Source: a virus
IMG/VR virus record: IMGVR_UViG_3300035183_001163
Coordinates: 1-64,000 of that record
Length of the DNA: 64,000 nucleotides
Strand: one strand, 5' to 3'
In this document: one piece after another, positions 7,814 to 15,047 of the stretch
Numbering within the stretch: the stretch's first letter is position 1
Layout of the letters: every line of letters begins with the position of its first letter
Program-made: the position numbers and the translations under genes
The notes under the pieces: generated by a model
The model's input: the letters and a program-made list of their open reading frames with translations, nothing else
Database searches by the model: none
Told to the model about the DNA's origin: nothing

Positions 7814-9026
7814 CATCTTCGGGGCGCTGGGATACGTGGACGACGACGTCCTGGAGCGGCTGCGCCAGAAGGCGGGCGACCGGGGCCGCGATGGCGGACG
7901 CGTCGAGCGCTACGTCCTCGCCGGCGGGCTCCACGCCGCCCTCGGCAACTGGCGCGCGACGCCAACGCCGGAGGTCGAGCGCGCCCCGCTCCAGCCCTAT
8001 GACGGCGTCGTCCACAACGGCACCATCGCCAACGACAAGGAGCTGGGCGCGCTGCCCGGCGAGGTCGACTCGATGGTCCTGCCGCGCGTGCTGGACCGCT
8101 CGTCGCTCGCGGCCTTCGCGGTGTCGCTCTCGCGCGTCGTCGGCTCGTACGCGCTCGCGGTGAAGACCGAGGACAGCATCTTCCTCGCCTGCAACTACAA
8201 GCCGCTGTACTACTGGGCGAGCGTCGACGGCACCGCCTACTTCTCCTCGATGGAGCGCCACTTCGATGGGCTGCTCCCGTTCGGCGTCCGGCCCGCGAAG
8301 CTCCCGCCGTACAGCGCGATGGACCTCAAGACGGGCGAGCGCATCGAGCTGCCGCGGAAGGACGCGCGCCGCGCGCTCGTCATCGCGAGCGCCGGCCTCG
8401 ACTCCACCGCCGTCGCCGCGCGCCTCGTCCGCGAGGGCTATGACGTCCGGCTCCTCCACTTCCAGTACGGCTGCCGCGCGCAGACCCGCGAGAGCGAGCG
8501 CATCCCGCGCATCGCGCACGCCCTTGGCGCCTCGCACGTCGTGCTCACGCTCCCGATGCCGTGGACGGCGTCGTCCACGCTGCTCCGCGAGGACGCGACG
8601 CTCGCCGGCGCCACCGAGGGCGCCGAATACGCCCACGAGTGGGTGCCCGCGCGCAATCTCGTCATGCTCGCGTACGCGACCGCTTACGCGGAGGCGTTCG
8701 GCTTCCACGTGCTCGCGCTCGGGAACAACCTGGAGGAGAGCGGCGCCTACCCCGACAACGAGGAGGAGTTCACGCACCTCTTCGACGGCCTGCTCCCCTA
8801 CGCGACGCAGAACGGCTACCGCGTCCGCGTCGTCTCGCCCGTCGGCCACCTCATGAAGCATGAGATTGTGGCGATGGGTCTCGCCGACGGCGCGCCCTTC
8901 GCGGAGACGTGGTCCTGCTACCGCGGCGGCGCGCGTCATTGCGGCGAGTGCGGCCCGTGCTTCATGCGCCGCGAAGCCTTCCGGCGCAACGGCGCCATCG
9001 ACCCCGTCTTCACGGAGGGAGCATGA
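7806..9026 (+). CDS. queC: Glutamine amidotransferase-QueC fusion (Gat-QueC)
   Basis: 406 residues. The protein begins MCSIFGALG, so Cys2 is the catalytic nucleophile of a class II (Ntn) amidotransferase domain covering roughly 1-185, with VVHNGTIAN typical of that fold. A QueC domain follows: PP-loop SAGLDST at about 195-201 and the zinc cluster Cys371, Cys379, Cys382, Cys385. QueC converts carboxydeazaguanine to preQ0 using ATP and ammonia. In archaea and some phages the Gat-QueC fusion is linked to turning the nitrile into the formamidine of archaeosine. An archaeosine-like base in this phage's DNA is therefore predicted. Confidence 0.92.
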   Translation: MCSIFGALGYVDDDVLERLRQKAGDRGRDGGRVERYVLAGGLHAALGNWRATPTPEVERAPLQPYDGVVHNGTIANDKELGALPGEVDSMVLPRVLDRSSLAAFAVSLSRVVGSYALAVKTEDSIFLACNYKPLYYWASVDGTAYFSSMERHFDGLLPFGVRPAKLPPYSAMDLKTGERIELPRKDARRALVIASAGLDSTAVAARLVREGYDVRLLHFQYGCRAQTRESERIPRIAHALGASHVVLTLPMPWTASSTLLREDATLAGATEGAEYAHEWVPARNLVMLAYATAYAEAFGFHVLALGNNLEESGAYPDNEEEFTHLFDGLLPYATQNGYRVRVVSPVGHLMKHEIVAMGLADGAPFAETWSCYRGGARHCGECGPCFMRREAFRRNGAIDPVFTEGA

Positions 9027-9445
9027 ACCTCGTCACCTGTACGCGTCGCCTCGAAGCCGATACCGGCCACCGCCTCCTCAAGCACGAGGGGAAGTGCCGC
9101 AACTACCACGGGCACCGCTACGTGTTCGAGGTCACCGTCCAGGCTCCGGAGCTGGACGAGGTCGGCCGCGTGGTCGACTTCTCGTTCATCAAGGACAAGG
9201 TGGGCGCCTGGGTGGACGAGCACCTCGACCACGGCATGGTCCTCCAGGACGGAGACCCGCTCATCGCGCCGCTCGTCGCCCAAGGCTGCAAAGTACATGT
9301 GGTGAGCTTCTCGCCGACGAGCGAGAACCTCGCGCGCTACGTCTACGGCGTGGCGGTGTCGATGCTCCCCGCGCCGCTCCGCGTCACGCGCGTCCGGTGC
9401 TGGGAGACGCCCAACTGTTTCTCTGACTACGAGGTCGACCGATGA
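9023..9445 (+). CDS. queD: 6-carboxytetrahydropterin synthase
   Basis: 140 residues. Zinc-binding histidines are at His16 (TGHRLL), His29 and His31 (NYHGHRY), with the catalytic Cys25 in KCRNYHGH. DFSFIKDKV and LDHG in mid-protein and the late ENLARYVYG and VRCWET are all family hallmarks. It converts dihydroneopterin triphosphate to 6-carboxy-5,6,7,8-tetrahydropterin. Start ATG 9023 overlaps the queC stop. Confidence 0.95.
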   Translation: MNLVTCTRRLEADTGHRLLKHEGKCRNYHGHRYVFEVTVQAPELDEVGRVVDFSFIKDKVGAWVDEHLDHGMVLQDGDPLIAPLVAQGCKVHVVSFSPTSENLARYVYGVAVSMLPAPLRVTRVRCWETPNCFSDYEVDR

Positions 9446-10191
9446 CCGAGCGATACGGCGTGAAAGAGGTCTTCGACACGCTCCAGGGCGAGGGAAGCCG
9501 CGCCGGTGCGCGCTCCGTCTTCGTCCGCTTCTCGGGGTGCAACCTCTGGACGGGGTCGCCGCTCCACCGCGACGCGGGCAAGGGCGCGTGCGCGGCGTGG
9601 TGCGACACCGACTTCTTCAAGGGGGTGCCGCTCGACCTCATCGCGCTGCTCGCGATGATGGACAACGCGTGGCCGACCACCGCTGGAGCGGAGCGCTGGT
9701 GCGTGCTCTCCGGCGGAGAGCCCATGCTTCAGGTCAACGCCGCGCTCACCGACGCGCTCCACGCCGAGGGCTGGAAGATTGCGGTGGAGACGAACGGGAC
9801 GGTGGACTCGAAGGTCTGGGACCGCCTCGACCACGTCGCGTGCTCGCCCAAGGGCAACACCGCCCTCGTCGTCCCCGCGAGCCGCGTCGATGAGCTGAAG
9901 GTCGTGCTCCCCGGCTCGGGGCTGAACTTCGACGGCTGGAAGGACGACGACCTCGACGCGATGGCGGAGCACTACGCGCGTGCCGCGTTGTTCGTCCAGC
10001 CGCAGGACGTCCTTCCCGACCCGTCCATCGTCGGCACGTCGCTCCTCAAGGACGGCGTGGAGGACGAAGAAACCAACCAGCTCGCGAACATGGCCTTCCA
10101 ACAGAACCTCAACGGCGCCATCGCGTTCATCCGCCGGCGTCCGCGCTGGCGGCTGTCGCTGCAAACCCACAAGCTCATCGGGCTCCCGTAG
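9442..10191 (+). CDS. queE: 7-carboxy-7-deazaguanine synthase (radical SAM)
   Basis: 249 residues. EVFDTLQGEGSRAGARSVFVR at the N-terminus, the cluster cysteines Cys33 (GCNLW), Cys50 and Cys54 (CAAWCDTD), then LSGGEPMLQ and VETNGTV define QueE. The cluster loop is of the long GCNLW type, with 16 and 3 residues between the cysteines rather than the 14 and 2 I expect for this type, so cluster spacing is slightly unusual. It rearranges carboxytetrahydropterin to carboxydeazaguanine, the QueC substrate. Start overlaps the queD stop; this completes the pathway in one operon. Confidence 0.94.
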   Translation: MTERYGVKEVFDTLQGEGSRAGARSVFVRFSGCNLWTGSPLHRDAGKGACAAWCDTDFFKGVPLDLIALLAMMDNAWPTTAGAERWCVLSGGEPMLQVNAALTDALHAEGWKIAVETNGTVDSKVWDRLDHVACSPKGNTALVVPASRVDELKVVLPGSGLNFDGWKDDDLDAMAEHYARAALFVQPQDVLPDPSIVGTSLLKDGVEDEETNQLANMAFQQNLNGAIAFIRRRPRWRLSLQTHKLIGLP

Positions 10192-10200
10192 TGGTAAGCT
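10192..10200 (+). promoter_or_regulatory. Extended -10 element, leaderless start
   Basis: TGG-TAAGCT ends 7 bases before GTG 10208. The same TAAGCT is the -10 of two of the class A promoters, but no TTG-type -35 is seen here. Initiation would fall at or next to the start codon. Confidence 0.55.
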
Positions 10201-10207
10201 GCGGCTC

Positions 10208-10834
10208 GTGAGCCCCGAGAAGCACGCCCTCCTCCGTCGCGCGAAGGGTCCGATGGCCTCGCGCGTCTATGACTCGCTGTTCGTCGTCGCGCGCGCCCAC
10301 GCCGTCACCGTCGACGCGGTCGTGGCGGCGGCGCTCGGGCGCGGCGGGCCGTCCGCTGCCTACGAGGCGGCGCGGCGGCTGAGCGCGGACAACCCGACGT
10401 TCTTCTCGGGCCTGGAGAGCTGGCCCTGGACGTGCCAATTCTGCTCGCGCGAGGTCGCCGCCGTCGGCTCCTGCCACGAGTGCGGGACGCGGTCGTGCGC
10501 CGTCTGCCTGGGGCGTCACGGCTGTCCGCCGTGTACGAAGAAGGCCGAGGCCGCCGTCGAGCGCCGCCGGCTCATCTCCGCGGAGCAGGAAGGGCACCGG
10601 AAGTGGCTCCAGCGCCAGCTCGCGAAGCCGCTCCCCGCGCCGCCTCCGCCGGCCGCCCCGGACGAGATGCCGCCGCCCCCTCCCCCGCCGGTGATGCGGC
10701 CGGAGGACCCCGTCTACCCCGAGGAGCCGCCGCGGTACATCGCGACGCCCGGCGGGGTGCTGAGGCAAGACGTCTCGCACGCGGAGCAGCTTGACCAAAG
10801 CGCTACACCGCCCTCGACCGAAGCGGTAGGATGA
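10208..10834 (+). CDS. Zinc-ribbon protein of unknown function
   Basis: 208 residues from GTG 10208. The first 80 residues look helical and could bind nucleic acid. Then eight cysteines occur in CQFC, CHEC, CAVC and CPPC pairs (about residues 78-116), suggesting a double zinc ribbon or B-box-like fold. The remainder is a charged helix followed by a proline-rich tail. No Shine-Dalgarno precedes the start; an extended -10 lies 7 bases upstream. Function unknown. Confidence 0.6.
   Translation: MSPEKHALLRRAKGPMASRVYDSLFVVARAHAVTVDAVVAAALGRGGPSAAYEAARRLSADNPTFFSGLESWPWTCQFCSREVAAVGSCHECGTRSCAVCLGRHGCPPCTKKAEAAVERRRLISAEQEGHRKWLQRQLAKPLPAPPPPAAPDEMPPPPPPPVMRPEDPVYPEEPPRYIATPGGVLRQDVSHAEQLDQSATPPSTEAVG
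10827..10832 (+). promoter_or_regulatory. -10 element, leaderless start of the endolysin
   Basis: TAGGAT followed by 7 bases and ATG 10840. It overlaps the end of the zinc-ribbon gene. This spacing is the same as at other leaderless starts here and favours ATG 10840 over the in-frame ATG 10831. Confidence 0.45.
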
Positions 10835-10839
10835 GCACC

Positions 10840-11754
10840 ATGCCGACGTACACGGTCAAGCGCGGGGACTATCCGAGCAGCATCGCCAAGAAGTTCACCG
10901 GCAGCGAAGGCCGACACGCGGAGCTGCTCGACGCCAACCCCGACTTCCGCAAGGGCAACGGCCGGTGGAAGACGCTCAAGACGGGCGACGTCCTCCAGCT
11001 CCCCGCCGGGTGGGCGGACGGGGCCGACCGCGAGACGCAGCCCGCGCTCCCCGAGCCGGAGCCCGAGAGCGCGCCGGCGTACTGCGCGGTGTGCGAACAC
11101 GACCTCTGCATGTGCGCGAAGACGCCGGAGCCACCGCCCGGCTCGCGCTTCCCCGCGACGAAGACGAAGGAGACGCCGACGGCGGTATACGCCGCGCTCC
11201 AGCGCGCGTGGCTCAAGCTGTTCAACGACGTCCCGAGCCCCGAGTCCCTCTCCGTCCTCGTCGCCCACTGGGCGCTCGAAACGGGATGGGGGGACTCCTG
11301 CTGGAACTGGAATCTCGGGAACGTGAAGAGCCGCCCCGGCGACGGCCTGGACCACACCTACTACCCGTGTTGGGAGGTCCTGCCGAAGGCCGCGGCCTTC
11401 GCGCTCGCGAAGAACGCCGGCGTGCGCGCCGACGGCAAGCCCGGCCCCGACGTCGTCGTGGCGACGGAGCAGGACGACGGGACGGCCGTGGTCTGGTTCT
11501 ACCCGGACCACAACATGTGCCGCTTCCGGGCCTTCCGCTCTCTCGACGCCGGCGCGGAGGAGTACCTGAAGGTCCTCTTCCACCGCTTCAAGCGCGCGTG
11601 GGCATCCGTCACCACCGGCGACCCGAGCGGCTTCGCCGCGGCGCTCAAGGGAATGGATTACTTCACCGCGCCGCTCGACGGCCCGAAGGGGTATCGCACG
11701 GCCCTCGTCAGCGTCTTCAATCGCGTCGCGGCGCAGGTGAAGCGCGCCGCGTAA
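10840..11754 (+). CDS. LysM endolysin, glucosaminidase/lysozyme-like
   Basis: 304 residues from ATG 10840 (ATG 10831, which makes an ATGA overlap, would add three residues). An N-terminal LysM domain (PTYTVKRGDYPSSIAKKF ... GDVLQLP) binds peptidoglycan. A Cys-rich linker (CAVCEHDLCMC) follows. The catalytic part has HWALETGWGDSCWNWNLGN, where the Glu in ALETGWG is the likely acid, and a later FRAFRSLDAGAEEYLKVL, the layout of glucosaminidase/SLT-type phage lysins. It is predicted to cut glycan strands at lysis. It lies directly behind the DNA-modification operon, far from the second lysin at 48.5 kb. Confidence 0.82.
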   Translation: MPTYTVKRGDYPSSIAKKFTGSEGRHAELLDANPDFRKGNGRWKTLKTGDVLQLPAGWADGADRETQPALPEPEPESAPAYCAVCEHDLCMCAKTPEPPPGSRFPATKTKETPTAVYAALQRAWLKLFNDVPSPESLSVLVAHWALETGWGDSCWNWNLGNVKSRPGDGLDHTYYPCWEVLPKAAAFALAKNAGVRADGKPGPDVVVATEQDDGTAVVWFYPDHNMCRFRAFRSLDAGAEEYLKVLFHRFKRAWASVTTGDPSGFAAALKGMDYFTAPLDGPKGYRTALVSVFNRVAAQVKRAA

Positions 11755-11782
11755 TCGTCCGAGGCGACGGAAAGACGCGCGC

Positions 11783-12400
11783 GTGGCTCTTGTCCTCGAC
11801 CCACCGCCCGACCCTCTCGACGCGCTCAAGCGCGCCGGCGAAGCGCTGCTCAAGCCGCTCGCCTGCGAGCGGTGCGCGCTCCGTCGTCGTACGAGCTTCG
11901 GCTGGGTGCTCCAGCCGTGCGGCCTCTGCGAACGGGGGAGCGACGACCGCGCGCCGTTCGGGCTTCGCGCGCTACACGCGGTGCTCGCCGGCGGCTGGGA
12001 CTTCGTCCCGACGTGGGGCGTGCGCTACCTCACCGACGGCCCGAAGCCGGTCCCGTTCGTCGTGTTCGAGCAGCAAGGCGGCCAGAGCGCCGCGTGCCCC
12101 GCGTGGGCGGCGAAGCTGCTCGTCCTCGGCACGCCGATGAAGAGCTACACGAAGCGGGAGCGGCGCGTCGGCGTCGTCTGGCCGGCTGTCTTCGATGCGC
12201 TCGCCGGCGACCCGACGCTGCGGCGCGCGCTCGACGCGGTGCTCATGCTCCTCCCGCAGGAGCCGCGGAACGGCGCTGCCGTCTGGCAGCCACCGCCCGA
12301 AGCGGCGGAGCGCGTCTATGAGTTCCTCCTGGACCACTTGCCCGACGTCATCGGCGCGGCGAGCGCCGAGGGAACGAAGTACATGGCGAGGCGTTCGTGA
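11783..12400 (+). CDS. Unknown protein with CxxC pairs
   Basis: 205 residues, GTG start after GGAAAGA. CERC and CGLC pairs near residues 28 and 46 suggest one zinc site. The centre has GVRYLTDGPKPVPFVVFEQQ and a conserved-looking PAWAAKLLVLGTPMKSYTK. The C-terminal half is helical. Not recognised. It forms a GTGA-type overlap with the following gene. Confidence 0.6.
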   Translation: MALVLDPPPDPLDALKRAGEALLKPLACERCALRRRTSFGWVLQPCGLCERGSDDRAPFGLRALHAVLAGGWDFVPTWGVRYLTDGPKPVPFVVFEQQGGQSAACPAWAAKLLVLGTPMKSYTKRERRVGVVWPAVFDALAGDPTLRRALDAVLMLLPQEPRNGAAVWQPPPEAAERVYEFLLDHLPDVIGAASAEGTKYMARRS

Positions 12401-12801
12401 AGCTCCTCCCCGACGGCTTCACGCGCGGCTTCGCGATGGCTCCCGACCGCGACGTCCACGCCCGGCACAAGCTCGCGAGCGAGGGCTGGGCGCTCATCGA
12501 GCGTCCGGACGTCGGCGGCTGGTCGATGTGGATGCCGTGGCTCGCGAGCGTCGGCCACGACCTCTTCGCGCCGGAGTGGGTCCTGAACATCCGGGGCCGG
12601 TGCTGGTTCCTCTTCGGCCACGGCATCGAGGACGCCATCGTGCGCTTCCTCCAGAGCGGCGAGCGCGCCGAGGAGCAGGGCCGCGCGCTCGTCGCGGCCG
12701 CCGACCTGGCCGGCGACGACACGGTGGCGAAGAAGGCCGCGTGCTTCAAGCTGCTCGGGCTCGAATGGCCGCCGCGGCGTGGCCTCGGAGCCGGCCGATG
12801 A
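12397..12801 (+). CDS. Unknown protein
   Basis: 134 residues from GTG 12397, overlapping its neighbours by 4 bases on both sides. The first half is aromatic-rich (GGWSMWMPWLASVGHDLFAP, WVLNIRGRCWFLFGHG) and may be a small beta domain; the second half is a helix pair. No motif identified. Confidence 0.55.
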   Translation: MKLLPDGFTRGFAMAPDRDVHARHKLASEGWALIERPDVGGWSMWMPWLASVGHDLFAPEWVLNIRGRCWFLFGHGIEDAIVRFLQSGERAEEQGRALVAAADLAGDDTVAKKAACFKLLGLEWPPRRGLGAGR

Positions 12802-13133
12802 CCCCGGCGAAGATGCTCCGGAAGGGCTGGGTGGAGGCCGAGGGCTTCAACGAGCTGATGGCGCTCGCGCCCTTCGAGGTCGTCCCCGGCGCCACCACGC
12901 GCTTCGGCCATCGGCTGCTCGCGTGCCCGCTGCTCGCGGAGGTCTTCGAGGTCTACGGCGTCGAGCGGATGCGGGCGCAGAGCGCGCGGATGGTCGCGCA
13001 TCTCGTGGAGCACGGCCTCGTGGTAGGCTGTCGCTCTCTCATCGGCTACGCCCGAGTGGTCTCGGGCGCCGTGACCCAGGAGGAGCTGCTTGCCGCGAAA
13101 GAAGCCGCCGACGTTCGTGGAGGTCGCCAATGA
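12798..13133 (+). CDS. Unknown small protein
   Basis: 111 residues, ATG 12798 with ATGA overlap. Helical with FGHRLLACPLLAEVFEVYG and RMVAHLVEHGLVVG, a spacing that resembles the last helix and wing of a small winged-helix domain. Its 3' end overlaps the next gene by 44 bases, longer than is usual here. Confidence 0.5.
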   Translation: MTPAKMLRKGWVEAEGFNELMALAPFEVVPGATTRFGHRLLACPLLAEVFEVYGVERMRAQSARMVAHLVEHGLVVGCRSLIGYARVVSGAVTQEELLAAKEAADVRGGRQ

Positions 13134-13470
13134 AGTCGGCCTCTTGGTGGAGAAGAAAAACGCCGCTTACGGCAACAGCTTCGTCGCCTCGGAGCGCGTC
13201 CTCGCCGCGCTCTATCCGAACGGCGTGGGACCGGAGGGCTATGGCGACTTCCTCGCCATCACCCGCGTCGTGGACAAGCTCTTTCGCATCGCCACCGACC
13301 GCGACGCGTTCGGAGAGGACCCCTGGCGTGACATCGCTGGCTACGCTGTCCTCGCTGTTCGCCGGCGCCTCAGTACACGTGCAGCTTCGGCTGGTGCTGG
13401 AGAGTCTTCGCCGCGCCACGGAGCCGTTCCTCGCGGCCGTCCGCGGCGAGCGAAGCGCGCGGCGCGATGA
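13090..13470 (+). CDS. DUF1599/Nmad1-like protein
   Basis: 126 residues from TTG 13090, chosen because AGGAGG ends 6 bases upstream and the next codons give the family N-terminus. FVEVANEVGLLVEKKNAAYG, FLAITRVVDKLFRI and EDPWRDIAGYAVLAV match the DUF1599 pattern (KNxDYG ... D..GY), also called nucleotide modification-associated domain 1. Such proteins occur in phages with modified bases; the biochemical role is not established. The last 33 residues after AVLAV are basic and unlike the family, lying in the overlap with the next frame. Confidence 0.6.
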   Translation: MPRKKPPTFVEVANEVGLLVEKKNAAYGNSFVASERVLAALYPNGVGPEGYGDFLAITRVVDKLFRIATDRDAFGEDPWRDIAGYAVLAVRRRLSTRAASAGAGESSPRHGAVPRGRPRRAKRAAR

Positions 13471-13618
13471 CGGCGTCTCGCGCTCGATGTTCGACAGCAT
13501 CGTGGGCGAGTGGGCGAAGAGCATCGGCCTCGACGTGGACAACACGCTCTTCTGGCTCCACGACGCGCCGCCGGAGCAGCTCGGGGAGCGGCTTCGCGCG
13601 CTCGTCGCCACCTACTAG
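13379..13618 (+). CDS. Small protein apparently interrupted by an amber codon
   Basis: 79 residues from GTG 13379: helical, with RSMFDSIVGEWAKSIGLDVD. The frame stops at TAG 13616-13618, but the same frame continues with coding-like sequence (LDGLVGALALVYGPAREDLA) to TGA 13682-13684. That TGA overlaps the next ATG in the ATGA manner usual for this genome. The natural end may therefore be 13684, with an internal amber from mutation, sequencing error or read-through. The start overlaps the Nmad1-like frame by 92 bases and is uncertain. Confidence 0.5.
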   Translation: MQLRLVLESLRRATEPFLAAVRGERSARRDDGVSRSMFDSIVGEWAKSIGLDVDNTLFWLHDAPPEQLGERLRALVATY

Positions 13619-13680
13619 CTCGATGGGCTCGTGGGCGCGCTCGCGCTCGTCTACGGCCCGGCGCGCGAGGACCTTGCGTC

Positions 13681-14007
13681 ATGAGAGCGAGCGCGGTCCT
13701 GGAGCGGCTCGACTCCGGCGGCACGATGCACGTGGACGAGCTAATCGTCCACGTCCGCAGCGTCATGCGGCGATACGCCGACGAGGCGGGGCTCCTCCCC
13801 GTGTGGGCGGTGTACGCGCTGCTCGCGGCCCACTTCGCCCAGGAGAACCTCCAGGAGACGCTCGCGAGCATCGCGGCGTTCCCCGAGGAGCGGCGGCTGG
13901 AGCTGGCGGCGAGCGCCTTCGCCGTCGCGCAGCTCGCGCCCGACGGCCCCGACTTCAGCCGCACCTACCCCGTGCGCGAGCTGCTCCGCGCCGCGGAGCG
14001 CGCCTGA
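13681..14007 (+). CDS. Unknown helical protein
   Basis: 108 residues, ATG 13681. Predicted all-helical with VWAVYALLAAHFAQENLQET and several regular heptads. No known motif. It ends one base into the next gene's ATG (TGATG). Confidence 0.6.
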   Translation: MRASAVLERLDSGGTMHVDELIVHVRSVMRRYADEAGLLPVWAVYALLAAHFAQENLQETLASIAAFPEERRLELAASAFAVAQLAPDGPDFSRTYPVRELLRAAERA

Positions 14008-14456
14008 TGGCGAACGCGCGCTGGCGGCGGGAGTCGATGTCGTGGGAGCCGTGGAGCGCCCGGCACCTCCACTGGGCGCGCGCTATCGCGCGAGACGCCG
14101 GGCTCCCGGAGGACGCGTTCACCTCGTTCGTCCGCGCGCTCCCCGGCTCGCGGATGGGCCGCGAGAGCGTCCCCGAGCGCAACCTGTTCGCGCCGCTCTG
14201 GCTCCACGCGTTCTGGGACGTCGCGACGGAGGAACACTTCGACCGCGACGAAGCCGGACACGTTCGGAAGGTACCCATCACGACGAACATCGCTGACCGC
14301 GTCTTCGCGAAGCTGCTCGTGGAGCGGAAAGAGCTGCGGCGCGCGCTGGAGGTCGTCTACGACGAGACGCGCGACCCGAATCGTACAGCCGACTTCGTTG
14401 TAGCTGTTGCGTTGGGAGAATTGAAAGAGCAGGATGGGCGCTCTCCGGAGGGATGA
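14007..14456 (+). CDS. Unknown protein
   Basis: 149 residues. A Trp-rich N-terminus (SWEPWSARHLHWARAIARD) is followed by FTSFVRALPGSRMGRESVPERN and a charged C-terminal helix. It lies immediately upstream of the SAM decarboxylase gene and is probably co-transcribed with it. Not recognised. Confidence 0.6.
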   Translation: MANARWRRESMSWEPWSARHLHWARAIARDAGLPEDAFTSFVRALPGSRMGRESVPERNLFAPLWLHAFWDVATEEHFDRDEAGHVRKVPITTNIADRVFAKLLVERKELRRALEVVYDETRDPNRTADFVVAVALGELKEQDGRSPEG

Positions 14457-14457
14457 G

Positions 14458-14850
14458 ATGGGACACGGTCGGCACGTGAAGGTGGTGGGCTACGGAGCGG
14501 TCACGCTCGTCGGCGCGGTCGTCGTCGTGCGCGACTTCCTCAAGGAGCTGGTCTCGACGCTCGGGATGCGCGCCCTGGGAGAGCCCGTCATGCACGATGT
14601 CGAGCTGGACCTCTCCAAGCTCAACGTGGAGCCGTTCGAGGACGAGGGCGGCGTCACCGGCGTCGCGGTGCTCTCGACGTCGCACTGCGCCATCCACACC
14701 TGGCCGGCGCGGGACGGGTTCTTCGTCCTGGACGTGTACTCGTGCCGCGACTTCGACCCTACGGCCGTCGCCGAAGCGCTCACCACGAAGCTCGGGGTGC
14801 GGAAGCTGCGGATGACGGACGTGACGAGCGCGCTGGAGCCGCCTCCCTAG
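14458..14850 (+). CDS. speD: S-adenosylmethionine decarboxylase, pyruvoyl type
   Basis: 130 residues, the size of the short prokaryotic SpeD. The cleavage/active-site segment VLSTSHCAIHTWPARDGFFV (about 71-90) places the pyruvoyl-forming Ser at about 75, and Cys96 in VLDVYSCRDFDP is the catalytic cysteine. It decarboxylates SAM to the aminopropyl donor for spermidine. Start ATG 14458 follows a GGAGGG element; an in-frame ATG at 14434 is less likely. Its stop overlaps that of the convergent gene on the minus strand. The phage use may be polyamine supply for packaging; no spermidine synthase is visible. Confidence 0.9.
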   Translation: MGHGRHVKVVGYGAVTLVGAVVVVRDFLKELVSTLGMRALGEPVMHDVELDLSKLNVEPFEDEGGVTGVAVLSTSHCAIHTWPARDGFFVLDVYSCRDFDPTAVAEALTTKLGVRKLRMTDVTSALEPPP

Positions 14851-15005
14851 GCGGCGACCTTCCAGCCCCGGCGCGGCGCATCGAAGGCGCGCTGGAACGC
14901 TTCTCCCGGCGTGGCTCCCGTCACCGGCTCCGCGAGCCACGGAGCGGACGCGAACCACACACCATCGACTTCGACCAGTTCGATTGCGAGCGAGGCGACG
15001 ACCAT
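14847..15005 (-). CDS. Small protein, possibly HicB-like
   Basis: 52 residues from ATG at 15005: LAIELVEVDGVWFASAPWLA then GATPGEAFQRAFDA. The pattern of two strands followed by G-x-T-x-x-E-A recalls a HicB-type partial RNase H fold, but no HicA partner is adjacent, so this is only a resemblance. TACGCT lies exactly 7 bases upstream of its ATG, matching the leaderless promoters elsewhere and supporting the gene despite its length. Its TAG overlaps that of speD tail to tail. Confidence 0.55.
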   Translation of the reverse strand: MVVASLAIELVEVDGVWFASAPWLAEPVTGATPGEAFQRAFDAPRRGWKVAA

Positions 15006-15012
15006 CGCTTCA

Positions 15013-15018
15013 AGCGTA
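15013..15018 (-). promoter_or_regulatory. -10 element for the 52-residue minus-strand gene
   Basis: Reading on the minus strand, GG-TACGCT is followed by 7 bases and ATG, with the same sequence and spacing as at 48211 and 48506. Confidence 0.5.
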
Positions 15019-15047
15019 CCGCCGGGCGCCGGTGGGACGATAGGCGC

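Noticed and set aside
13621-13680. Intergenic gap after the 79-residue gene
   Set aside because: Not treated as empty: it reads as an in-frame continuation after an amber codon, and is reported as a finding instead.
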